Assembly: GCA_019802505.1 (NCBI GenBank) | Contig: JAFMOC010000038.1 | Coordinates: forward strand, 2,382,501-2,446,500 | DNA length: 64,000 bases | Direction: 5' to 3' | Origin: Corydoras sp. C115 | Lineage: Eukaryota > Chordata > Actinopteri > Siluriformes > Callichthyidae | Part shown: positions 36,438-47,800 of the stretch, piece after piece | How positions within the stretch are numbered: position 1 is the stretch's first letter | Layout: each line of letters opens with the position of its first letter | The notes under the pieces: model-generated | The model's input: only the letters and a program-made list of their open reading frames with translations | Databases searched by the model: none | Told to the model about the DNA's origin: nothing | Program-made: the position numbers and the translations under genes

Positions 36438-38029
36438 AGGTTTTGTTGTAAATATGCAGTTAAATTGAAATTAAATTAAAATTTCAAAATGTAAATTAAA
36501 AAAAATAAATGTATTGGTCACTGTAAGCAAACGTGCACAGTTTTGTAATTGAAGCTCCAAACATTTGAAAATAACTTTATCAACTTATGTTTATATTTTT
36601 ACTTTGGACCAAGCTATGGATATCAATCTATTTAGTCTTATCATGCATGTCAATATAAACTGCTCGTTTTTTCCCCCTTAAAGGCTCATTATTATTGTTT
36701 TTATAATCAAATAGTTTATGGACCTGCAAACTAAACTACATTTACATTTGTTCATTTAGCTAATGCTTTTATCCAAAGCAACTTAAAAATAACTTGGTTG
36801 GGGTCAGAGCACAGGGTTGGTCATACAGCATCCCTAGAACTATGAAGGTTAAGGATTTTGCTCAAACTCGTAACTTCAGTGGACCTGGGATTTAAACCCA
36901 TAACCTTCAGATTGATATGCCAACGCAGAGCACATTTCGCAATTTAGAATTTCTAGTTCACCTAACAGCATGTCTTTGAACTGTTCAGGCGAATTAGCAT
37001 TTCCAGTGGAAACCCACACAACCAACGAGAGGACCTTTAAACTCCACACAGTAAGGAACTTTTTTTTATTCTTTATGCCATGGAACTGAACCCTTAATGC
37101 TGTAAGGTGGGAGCTCTAAACACTGTCACCATGTTCCCAGTTCGTGTTTTGTAGTCATACTGTCATACGTTATTCTTAAAGTCTGTTTCCTAAATATTAA
37201 ACATAACTTTGGCAAAATTATTCTAGATGAGCTTTGCTTGTAAACATTAGAAAAGATAATTCTGTAGGTTAATCAATTGTGCTCTAAATGGTTTGTTGTA
37301 CCTGAAAAATAAGAAGGTGGGGCTGGGTGCCCCTCAAATTTGTATAAACAGCGACAGAACCTCAGGTAACAAAACGATGTAGTTAATTTTTACCACAGGT
37401 TAATTTAAAGACCAATAAAAAAGAACAATTGTCAGTTTTCTTAGTGTGGCTCCTTTAAAACAAGTTTTTAAACAACGAGTATACAGTGTACAGTGTATTT
37501 ACTTACCCCTGATTTGAATGTATGTAAATGTGTTTTCTTCTACGAAATAAGAGCATTGTCACAACCTGGTTAAATGCTCTGTGATATATGAATTTGAACA
37601 TACTACATATATCTTCACATAACAGGTACATTTTAATTTTGTATTTTAAAATTTATTTCAGTTTAGTAATACCAAATATTTCATGTATTTTGCTATGTAA
37701 TGTAATTGTTTTGACTTGGCAAATAAATGGACTGTTGCTCTGATGGAAAAGATTTTCAAAAGGGGAAGTTTTGGTAATTTAATATTTTATCATAAATTGT
37801 TCTGCAGAATTCAGGAATTTAATTCTCTCAGTTAAAAAAAAACCTTTTGAAACAGAACTAATGTCTTTACATAACTTCACTGAGAATAAGGTTAAAAAAA
37901 GGTTAAATTTACTTGGGTAACGTGATGAAAATATTATATTGTAGTAATAATGTTAATTTAATGTGTTATTGAGCATAGAATTATTTGTCCACAATGTTTT
38001 TTTGTAGCAAGTCATCAGTAACTTAAGTA
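36438..38029. other. GPCR 3' UTR and intergenic sequence
   Basis: A polyadenylation signal AATAAA lies at 36504-36509. A TTTAGC..GCTTTTATCC-type repeat fragment occupies about 36747-36950. The rest up to the lectin start is AT-rich with no supported gene. Confidence 0.55.
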
Positions 38030-40664
38030 ATGAAGGAACAACTCTTTATCGTCTTGCTTTTCACAGGTAAGTTTTTAAATACTTTCTCTGGTTAAATTTG
38101 TGTAACATTTAGCAGATGCTTTTATCCAAAGTGGTTTATGAGTAAGTGAGCAAAATTTATAAAAAAAACTACAATATTATTAGTCCTGACTATCCATCCA
38201 TTTTCTTCCGCTTTATCCTATATTAGGGTCGCGGGGGGGGGGGGGGTTCCTCATGCCCATCCAGGGTAGAATGTTTTGGGCGCTGGGCACACACTCACTC
38301 ATACAGACACGCACACATACACACTCTACATGGGGCAATTTGGAGAACTCAATTGACTTGATCCATGTTTTTGGACTGTGGGAGGAAACCGGAGAACCCG
38401 AAGGAAACCCACGCGGACACGGGGAGAACATGGAAACTCCACCTAGATGGGGATTTGAACCGGGAATCCCTAGTGCCGGGAGGAGAACGTGCTAACCACT
38501 AAGCCACGGTGCCGTCCTCAGTCCTGACTAATAAATAATAAATCTTTTGACTGTTTTAGGCAGGGAAATTACGTGGAGCAAAATATTTTGTAGCAAGCAA
38601 GACGGTAGTAAAAGAGTATGTCTTCGAGAATACACTTAAACAAATAAGCACATGACATGACGGCATCTGTGGTAATGCTTATTTACACTAGAACACAGGA
38701 AAGAGGCTAGTATATTATTTATTCTAGCTTAATAACCTGTTCTTAAAAAATTCGGATTTTAAAGATTTACAAATGTATGTCTTCACTTAAGACTTCTGAG
38801 AGTAACAATGAATAAAAATGTAACGAGTTAGGTTTACTAATCTTATATATTTTAAATACGTGTCCACAGGACTTGTCTCTCTCACTACTGCAGTCCTTCA
38901 TAAGTACTATCTGATCCAGCCTGGAAAAACTTGGAGTCAAGCGCAGACCTTTTGCCGTATTAACTACACTGATCTGGCTATTATTGAAAGTGATGCTGAC
39001 ATGCTGCACCTTCAGACTGATGCCCAGTATTACAAGCTTAGTACCACTGCTTGGTTGGGACTGTACAATGATCTAAACAACTGGTACTGGTCATTAGGAG
39101 ACCAACCACTAAGAACCACAACTTGGTGGAACCTAGCGTATGCTCAACCTGACAATGCTGGTGGAACTGAGTACTGTGTTGTTATCAAGGCAGGTGGTTG
39201 GGAAGATGCTGCATGTGGATGGGCACGACCTTTTTTCTGTTTTGACAGTAAATATTTTTAAATTTCTTATTTCTAAAAAGTTAATTGCTGTTTTTAAGCA
39301 TTAAATTACACTAATACACAGTGGAACATTTATGGCATTTAGAACTGCTGTATATCCTTATTGGTATACTGTAGATTCTACTATGTGATAATCTCAACAT
39401 GCAGTAATATTGAACCCATATGGACAGAATAGCTTCATGAAGTTGCCACATTTTATATCTCACAGATTGAGATATTGACATGTTCTGCCTTATTCCAGAA
39501 ATCTTCTACAGGAAAAATTTGCTCTTGATTTGACTGTATATTAAGAACTTGAGATGTGACATGGATTTGCATTTGCATTGGATTTGACTTTTTTTTGACA
39601 AAATCTAAGGGCCATGGAAAAAAAGCAAAACTATTTATAAGCAGGATCATTTAAAGTGTAAACACTGCCATGAAGGGCTTGAACTCATTAAATTAATCCC
39701 ATTATCCAAAGTGGCATAAATATTACAATTATGTACCTATTGGGTCTCTATTGGCAAATTAAGTGAACTTGGGGTTTGAACCACCACTGAGCTACAACAC
39801 CCCTAATAATGCCCTCCTGTCTATCTGCCCTACTGTATGTGCATGTATAGCTGTTATAATTAAGAACAAACAGTTAGTCTTTTAGTTAAACTTTAGTAGG
39901 TCTGATAAAGTTAAGATTGTAATAAAGACATTGTGTGGTATTTATTTATTGTAGGCCGAAACACTGGAAGTGCCCAGTATATTATTTACTCAACATATAT
40001 GACGTGGCCAAATGCCAAGAGCTACTGCAGACAGTATCACACTGATTTAGCTAGTGATACAACGAGTACAGTACACTCAGATTTACTGGGACAAATTAAT
40101 ACCTGGACTTGGATTGGACTACACAGAAATACCTGGAGATGGTCAGAAGGGAACGGTCTATGTGATCCTAAGTGGATGCCTGCTGTATCCCCTTATTCAT
40201 ATTGTGGTTATGTTAACAATTCTCAGACTGCTTCCTCACCATGCTCCGACATAAAACCATTCTTCTGCCACAGAGGTATGTTTATCTGATCATCAATTGA
40301 TCAACGTATCCATTTATAGGCTAATAAAATACTAATATGATTGATTTGTTTTCTCATTTCTGTGTGTAGTAATCACTGGAAAGAAGCAGATAATAAAGAT
40401 AACGTTTCAATCACAACTGAAAGGTATTGATTCTGTAATCCAGGCAGCAATCATTGAGCAGGTAAGTTATTTTTCATAGGTTTTATTGTTATATGTACAG
40501 CTCATTATGTTTTTTTGTGAACTTGTATGTGCTGGACACAGTGTATCTAGTAACACAGTTTCCATATCGTGTGTTGTACATTAATACATGTCAGTTATTT
40601 ATTACAGATCCATCTAAAACTGCTGGAGCACGGAGTAGAGAATGTCAAAGTAACTTTCAAATAG
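38030..40664 (+). CDS. Secreted two-domain C-type lectin-like protein, five exons
   Basis: Exons 38030-38066, 38870-39247, 39955-40275, 40370-40461 and 40608-40664 give 295 codons including stop. Exon 1 encodes a short hydrophobic leader (MKEQLFIVLLFTG), which suggests secretion, and there is no membrane anchor. Exon 2 is one complete C-type lectin domain with WLGLYND, a QPD motif (galactose-type Ca-site wording) and WED where WND is usual. Exon 3 is a second lectin domain with WIGLH and the cysteine frame but no EPN/QPD and no WND, so it probably does not bind sugar through calcium. Exons 4-5 give a short tail typical of fish macrophage-mannose-receptor-like lectins. The sugar preference is inferred from motif only. 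The orthologue is not identified; CLEC20A-like proteins are a possibility. Confidence 0.87.
38193..38518 (-). repeat. SINE copy 16 in lectin intron 1
   Basis: Minus-strand copy with a run of about 13 G replacing the GGTGGGG site and a deletion of the GATAGACCCAGGACAGG section. Confidence 0.83.
39530..39600. repeat. Short repeat shared with 42048-42110
   Basis: The wording GTATATTAAG(A/G)ACTT(G/C)AG, then ATGTGACATGGATTTGCAT, appears at both places. The second copy abuts a LINE-like fragment. Confidence 0.6.
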
Positions 40665-40798
40665 CAACCAGAAGACATGTTTCCCAAGCAGAAAGGAAAT
40701 GTTAGCTAAGCATGAGATATGCATGAATAGAGTTTGAAAAGTGAAAGCTGGACAAATGTTACATTTTTGTATATGTTTGATCCAATGCACATCATAAT

Positions 40799-40804
40799 AA
40801 TAAA
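40799..40804 (+). promoter_or_regulatory. Lectin polyadenylation signal
   Basis: AATAAA 135 bp after the stop codon, the first canonical signal downstream. Confidence 0.6.
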
Positions 40805-41050
40805 ACACTGTAATTAGAAATTATAGAAGTCTAAATATTTATAGATTATAAGTTATAAAATATAGAATATCGAAATATTGAAAATCCTAAATATTTTACT
40901 ATTGCTCAAAAATTGTCAGAGGACACTGTTACTACTACTGCTACTAATAGTTAACTAATAGTAACTGCTACTAATCTGCAGTTCTCTCTTTAATGGAGTA
41001 TAATTCATGTGTAAATAAAAAAATAGTGTGTAAAATTATGCTACAGCAAC

Positions 41051-41054
<4 letters not shown>

Positions 41055-41095
<41 letters not shown>
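41055..41095. repeat. (TA)n microsatellite
   Basis: About 40 bp TA tract abutting the tail of a SINE. Confidence 0.95.
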
Positions 41096-41099
<4 letters not shown>

Positions 41100-41374
41100 T
41101 TGATTCATCATCTCCCGCTTTATCCTCTATTAGGGTCGCGGTGGGGTTCCCCATGCCCATCCAGGGGAGAACGTCTCAGGCGCTGGACAGATACACCCAG
41201 GACAGGGCACCAATCCATCACTGGGCACACAATCACTCACACAGACACACTCTATATGGGGCAACCCACGCGGACACGGGGAGAACATGGAAACTCCACC
41301 CAGATGGGAATTCGAACCGGGAATCCCTAGCGCTGAGAGGCGAACGTGCTAACCACTAAGCCACCGTGCTGCCC

Positions 41375-41375
<1 letters not shown>
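41096..41375 (-). repeat. SINE copy 17 with internal deletion, between (TA)n tracts
   Basis: Minus-strand copy lacking about 80 bp between GGGGCAA and CCCACGCGGACA. TA tracts lie directly on both sides, as for copy 2. Confidence 0.84.

Positions 41376-41455
<80 letters not shown>
41376..41455. repeat. (TA)n microsatellite
   Basis: About 75 bp of TA next to the SINE head, ending TGTATGTATATATG. Confidence 0.95.
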
Positions 41456-41459
<4 letters not shown>

Positions 41460-42089
41460 ATATGTATAAGCAACTGTTTTAGTATTTTTGGGGTGTAACA
41501 GTTGATTTTATTCTTTACAGTTGCCAACTTGTAACTGTTAATCAACTTGTCTTTGAGTTTGTGATAATACTATATTGTGAAAAGCTCTAAATAAAGTAAA
41601 GATAAAAAAAGAAAATAAACGGAGTTGAGTTCAGTTAATACCGTTTTTATCAAATCCCATAAAGCTACGTGAATTATAAAAGTTTTTGTACCAGACCTAA
41701 GCACTTCAATTTGATTTGACTTTTTACACTTCTTTTTTCTGATTTAACACAGTAGAGTCTTTGCATGTTTTTTAGATATTGTTTATAAATGTGTGTGTGT
41801 TTGTCGGTGACTACAGATCTCAGTCTTCTGTTATTTCATTGTTGTTTAACATGGATCGTAAAAAAGGACTAGATAAAAAAAAAATAAAAAAAAAAACACA
41901 GTTCATATGTCAATGGTATATGTATTTCTTTGTGTGTCTCTGTGTGTGCATGTAAGAGTGAGTGAGCAAGTGAGAGTGATTACCATACACTTAAAGTTCT
42001 CCTCTCGTTTTCTTGGACTTTTGCATATGTGCTCGTTACTGCTCTTCATTTCACTGTATATTAAGGACTTCAGATGTGACATGGATTTG

Positions 42090-42440
42090 CATTTTTTGAC
42101 TTGAGGCTTTTTCCTCTTTTCCTCCTGCATGTTGGCTCTATCCTTAGCATCCTTCTGTCAGTGTAAACCTTATCCCTCTTCTGCACATGCTCAAACCACC
42201 CATCCTGCCTACCTAACTTTATCTTCAAAACATCCCACCCATGCCAACACTCCACTCAAATAGTCCTCATGTCCATGCTCATCACTCCTAAAGGAAAAGC
42301 AACATCTTAATCTTTGCTACTTCCAGCTACTTCTCCTGTATTATGATCAAAGCCACATCTATAAAACATACAAAATTTTAGTTTCGTTACTGATTTTTAC
42401 ATTTTATGGCTCAACGCCATCCACACACCCCTGCTTTCAC
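42090..42440 (-). mobile_element. Fragment of a LINE-type retrotransposon 3' end
   Basis: The minus strand gives GWFEHVQKRD followed by TDRRMLRIEP and CRRKRG. This resembles the W-F-G-H-V-x-R-R-D and R-R-M-L-R wording near the end of reverse transcriptases in fish non-LTR elements. It is short, with stops on both sides, and inactive. The clade is not assigned. Confidence 0.5.
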
Positions 42441-42597
42441 CATTTTCCTAATTTAACTCATATCTCCAATAAAATAGCAGATTTCACTGGTTCAGGTATT
42501 GCTGGTAATACTGGTATTGCTGTTGACAATTATTTATTTAATATTGTTAATATACTTTCTTATCCTGCATTATGTACTAATAAATGCCAACTATCTA

Positions 42598-42745
42598 CAT
42601 TTACATTTACATTACATTTATTCATTTAGCAGATGCTTTTATCCAAAATGACTTACAAATGAGAACATTACAAGTCAGAAGTTATGGAGAAAACCAACTA
42701 TACTGTAAATTCATCAAACCTGGTATTTGTTAAAGAGATGCATCT
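42598..42745. repeat. Dispersed TTTAGCAGATGCTTTTATCC repeat
   Basis: Same family as 9386-9535. Confidence 0.72.
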
Positions 42746-43209
42746 TCAGTAGTTTCTTAAAACTGCTTAGTATCTATTACAACTCACTAAAGGTTTTAAT
42801 GTCACAGTGACTTTCCAATAGCAACCAGTAAGAATCTTGATACGGTTCAACCAACCAGACTCATTATTACAGTTTTTATTTGCACTTCTCAGAACTTTTA
42901 AATTTACACCTGCAGATTTAATGCAGTAGGTCTGTCTGTTACATAGTAAATAGCTAGTAAAATGCTAATAACTTCTTTTGATGTCAAACATGTTTTTTTT
43001 GTAATTTGTAATTAGATTGATCCCATCAATTCTTCTTCTTAATACTGTTATTATTATTATTATAAATTTCACTGTGAATCCACTCTACATTTTACACTCA
43101 CATTGTTTCAGTGATTTAATACTAAAATGCTTGCAAAATCGTGAGTACGGTAGGAAAAAGAGGAAATGGTGGACATGGTAAGAAATAAAAATAATAATAA
43201 TAATAATTA

Positions 43210-43530
43210 TTATTTACATTTACATTTACATTTAGTCATTTAGCAGACGCTTTTATCCAAAGCGACTTACAAATGAGAACACCACAAGTCAGAAGCCATG
43301 GAGAAAACCAACTATACTTTAAGTTCATCAAACCTGATTGTTATTCGAAGCTGCGCCCCCCCCCTTTTTTTTATTTTATTTTTTTTTATTATTTTTTTTA
43401 TAACAGGTATTTGTTAAATAGATGCGTCTTAAGTAGTTTCTTAAAACTGTTTAGAGATTCTGCCTTACGGACAGAGTTGGGAAGATCGTTCCACCATTTT
43501 TGCAGTGGTGAACGCCACAGAATGAGAATT
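43210..43530. repeat. Dispersed TTTAGCAGACGCTTTTATCC repeat, longer copy
   Basis: Same family as 9386-9535 but extending further, with a C7-T8 run near 43360. It reaches the GAACGCCACAGAATGAGAAT end. Confidence 0.7.
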
Positions 43531-43879
43531 AGTATTTGTATTTGTATTTGAAATTTAATAGGATTAAAACCAACTCTAATTATTTGGACTTATCTAATTA
43601 TTTGGATTAAAAAAATACATAGACTCTACATAAAATGGTGAGATATTTTGTTCTGATTTATTTGATAGAAAGTGAAACTAAAGGAGTAGTAATAATGTTA
43701 AGAAAAAAAAATGTAGGAACAGGCATGCTGATACATCACTTATCGGTTCCTGATTTTATTCTTATTTGTTTTAAATGATGCTCTTGTTTTGTAATGTTGC
43801 TGCCTCCCTGCTGTGATCTGCCCTCAGTTATAGCTTGTTCTATCCGTACCCCCTCCATTCTTTTTTCATCAGCTCTCAC

Positions 43880-44549
43880 TTCATTGCTCCCTGCTCACTC
43901 CACGTGTCACCTGCATTGGGCAGGGCTACAGAGCAGCTCTGCACTATGATTGGCTACTAAAGAAGGAGGCTGCAATGGCATACTGATGCTGTGCAGATGC
44001 TCAACAGAAAGACAACCAGGAGCATCCTCGCGCTTTATCTTTCTCTCTCTTTCCCTCTGCCGACCGCTCCTTATATTCTCTTCCACACTCTCTCCTTCAC
44101 ACTGCAGCAAAAGGACAAGGAACACTAAGGATATAATAAGGTAGGATCTGCTCTACTCTGTTTATTCTTGAAGGGTTACTGCAACCGGTAAGAGGAGCAA
44201 CATCATCAACTCTGGACCCCCCCTCCACTCTCCCTCTCTCTCCCTCTCTCTCTCTCTCTCGCTCACCTTCTTGCTCAGGCACGCACACAGAGACACACAG
44301 AGGAAGGTGTAACTGCAGGCCCAGGCCCTGCTGCAATACTTAACAGTGACAGAAACCTAAAGACATAGTGTTGGTGCTTTGTGCTGCTTCTTTACTTCCT
44401 CTGGACCAAAGGCCTTGTATCCCAGGATGCTGTGCAGCAGGCCACTCTGTTAGGCCGCAGCAGTATGGGAGGAGTCTTGGAGGGCCGAGACACTGCTGAT
44501 TGGACAGTTCTGCTCCGGACGGGTGTATATATACACGCCTCTGCTGCCC
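43880..44549 (+). promoter_or_regulatory. Candidate ppp2r2c 5' region
   Basis: GC-richer than its surroundings, with CT-rich runs (44036-44060 and 44218-44262). A TATATATA at 44526-44533 is only about 17 bp before the start codon, so it is unlikely to drive this ATG. A leader exon upstream is possible: AGGATATAATAAG followed by GTAGGA near 44142 looks like a donor. The start site is not determined. Confidence 0.4.
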
Positions 44550-44751
44550 ATGGGTGAGGACGAGTCCCCCAAAATCAATCATAGCTTCCTCCGAGACTAC
44601 GTCACAGAAGGTATGAACACACACACACACACACACACACATTTATCTTTTTATTTACGAAAGAGAGTTGAAGTAATTTTTAAATAATTTTGCATTTTAA
44701 GGTCTTTTAGGTCTTTTAAGTTCTTTTTAGGTCATTCTTTAACACTTGTAG

Positions 44752-44846
<95 letters not shown>

Positions 44847-47800
44847 TGATGTCTATTAAAACACACTCTCATCAATAAGCTGAGATATTAATCAGAGTTG
44901 TCAGATGCCAATAAATTCCACCATGTGTTCTTATATAAAATATATAATATTTGGCTGGTGTAAGCAATAGTCCTCTCTATCATCAATTGTCACTGTTAAC
45001 AACATTACTAAGATTACATTACTTAGAATTCCTGTTCAGAAAGTGATGGCACACTTGACATTATTTTATCTCTTTCTTCTACAGCTGATGTAATTTCCAC
45101 TGTGGAGTTTAATCACACAGGCGACCTTCTGGCCACTGGAGACAAGGGAGGACGAGTGGTCATCTTTCAGAGAGAATCAGAGGTCAGGTTTCAAATACAT
45201 TAAGCTACAAATTTAAATCTAAATTTTCAACACATTTAACATTACATGCAATCAAGTGGGGTAAAGTATCGAAAATAAATAAATAAATAAAAAATTACAG
45301 CAGCTGATAAAAAACTAATTGCAGCCGAATACAAAGCCAACGTGTTAACAAATGTGTCCAGCCGACAACCAGAGAGGAAAACAGAAAGGCAAGACTCCAA
45401 TTGGAAAAAAAACCCTCACAAAACTTAAATTGCTGAGCAGTGATAAAGCTTTGGCTTCTCAAAAAAATTAATATTGTTTAATATTGCAACATCCAGATGG
45501 CAGGTCCAGAATTTGGACCCCCAGCAAAGATGAATATTATACCCATGTGTCCAAAATAAGTGTGTGTGTTTGTGTGTAACAGAATAAAGTTGAGTCAGAC
45601 AATGCAGATGACGGGGGTGAAGCAGCTGATGCGGGCGAATATAATGTATACAGCACATTTCAGAGCCACGAGCCAGACTTTGATTACCTAAAAAGTTTAG
45701 AGATTGAAGAAAAGATCAACAAAATCCGCTGGCTTCCACAGCAGAATTCTGCAAATTTTCTCCTCTCTACCAATGGTGAGCACACGTCACAAAAACGAAA
45801 GTATACTATACTACGGCATTTGTATTAGGACTATTTCATTAAGGGTTATTGGCTATTGCAAAATCAACACCTAAGAACATTTGCTAAAATTCTTTATGTC
45901 TGTATGATTTGGAGCTGTTTTGTAATATGTAAATGTTTATATTCAGTGATTTGTTTGGCTTTCTGTCTGATCCCTTTGATAGGGAAACTGATGCACACTG
46001 GCTAATGATTAGACGATGACTAGCATACAAAATATCTAGACAGTACATAATATCTAAAAAAAAATCAGGTGTATACCAGGATAACACTCAGAATTTAAGC
46101 AATATATAGTTTAAATTGAATTGTGGACATGATTTTTAGCATATGTTCATCAGGTTTTGGAGCTTGTCATTTCAAAATGTGTCTTTTTTTCATATAAATA
46201 TTTCAGATAAGACAATAAAACTTTGGAAAGTTAGTGAAAGAGACCAACGACCTGAAGGATACAACCTGAAAGATGAAGAAGGACGAATGAAAGATATTTC
46301 CACGGTCACATCTCTGCAGGTCTGTTTAATGTAATTCTGTTTAATTCAGGGGAATGTGTATAGGTGATGGGTGAATTGATGAACTTAGTTTGGGATAAAA
46401 TAATCCAGTAATTTGATTATTGTAGGTGCCAGTAATGAAGCCCTCTGATTTGATGGTGGAAGTGAGACCGAGGCGGATCTTTGCTAATGGTCACACATAT
46501 CACATCAATTCAATCTCAGTAAACAGTGATGGAGAAACCTATCTGTCTGCTGATGATCTCAGGATTAATATCTGGAACCTAAACATCACAGATCGGAGCT
46601 TCAGTATCCTCTAATATGCTTTCATTTTCTCTTTGTGCATGTGTAGGGCTGTGGAGGGCTATTAAAAATGTTGTGGTGGGCTATTAAATATTAAGTGTGT
46701 AGTGTGTGTATGATTATAATGCTTCTAACTGTAATATCAGACTTGACTTTGGTGAGACATTGTGGATATTAAACCTGTGAATATGGAGGACCTGACAGAG
46801 GTTATAACAGCGGCAGAGTTTCACCCGCAGCACTGCCATGTTTTCATCTACAGCAGTAGCAAGGGCACCCTGCGCTTGTGTGATATGAGGACATCTGCTC
46901 TATGTGATACCCACTCTAAAAGTAAGCACAGTTTATCCAAACACATGCACAAACTCGAACATATACCTACAAACACTCCATGTTAATTTACTATAATATA
47001 CATATTAATATGTAGTATACACTCACCCACAAGGACACCCATTTACACTAATAAATACAACTGAACACTATGCACAAAACCCTATTTTCAGAAAAAAATG
47101 GGAAACTTTTTAAAATATGCAATAAAATTAAAAGCTTTAAATTAAATAGTTTAAATAGTAAATAGAGGCCACACTGTTAATACATGCGAAAATGCTGATA
47201 TAAACCTATACATAAATAACACTCTCATATATATATGCAGGGTACCCATTCAGTTTGCATTGCTGCACCCCCATAAAATCACAGCTACTTTATTTAATTA
47301 TTTTTTAGATGGTAACACTCACATAGTTTGGCACAAAGTTGTAATCTATGATCCAACACTTTGGTGGATGTTTCTTGTGATGTTTTTAACTGTTATTAAT
47401 GAAACTAATTGTGGAAGTTTCTAGATTTACATTTACTTCTGTAGGTGTGTATGTATCTAAATCAATATATGCATACTAAGTAAGTTTTACTACTACTACT
47501 ACTAAATACTACGTTTTTTTTGTGTGTATGTGTGTGCAGTATTTGAGGAACCTGAAGATCCAGGTAACCGCTCGTTTTTTTCTGAGATAATCTCCTCTGT
47601 ATCAGACGTGAAGTTTAGCCACAGTGGACGATTCTTGCTCACTCGAGATTACCTCACTGTCAAGGTGTGGGACTTGAATATGGAGAAAGCACCTGTGGAG
47701 ACATACCAGGTACAACCACAGAGCTACTTTGGGAATAACATTTAGTACATAGCTATAATATTATATTTTTCATTTGCATATATATATCCTCATTCTATAC

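Noticed and set aside
44526..44533. TATA box for ppp2r2c
   Set aside because: It is only about 17 bp before the ATG, so it would place transcription start inside the coding sequence; the area also has TA-type simple repeats.
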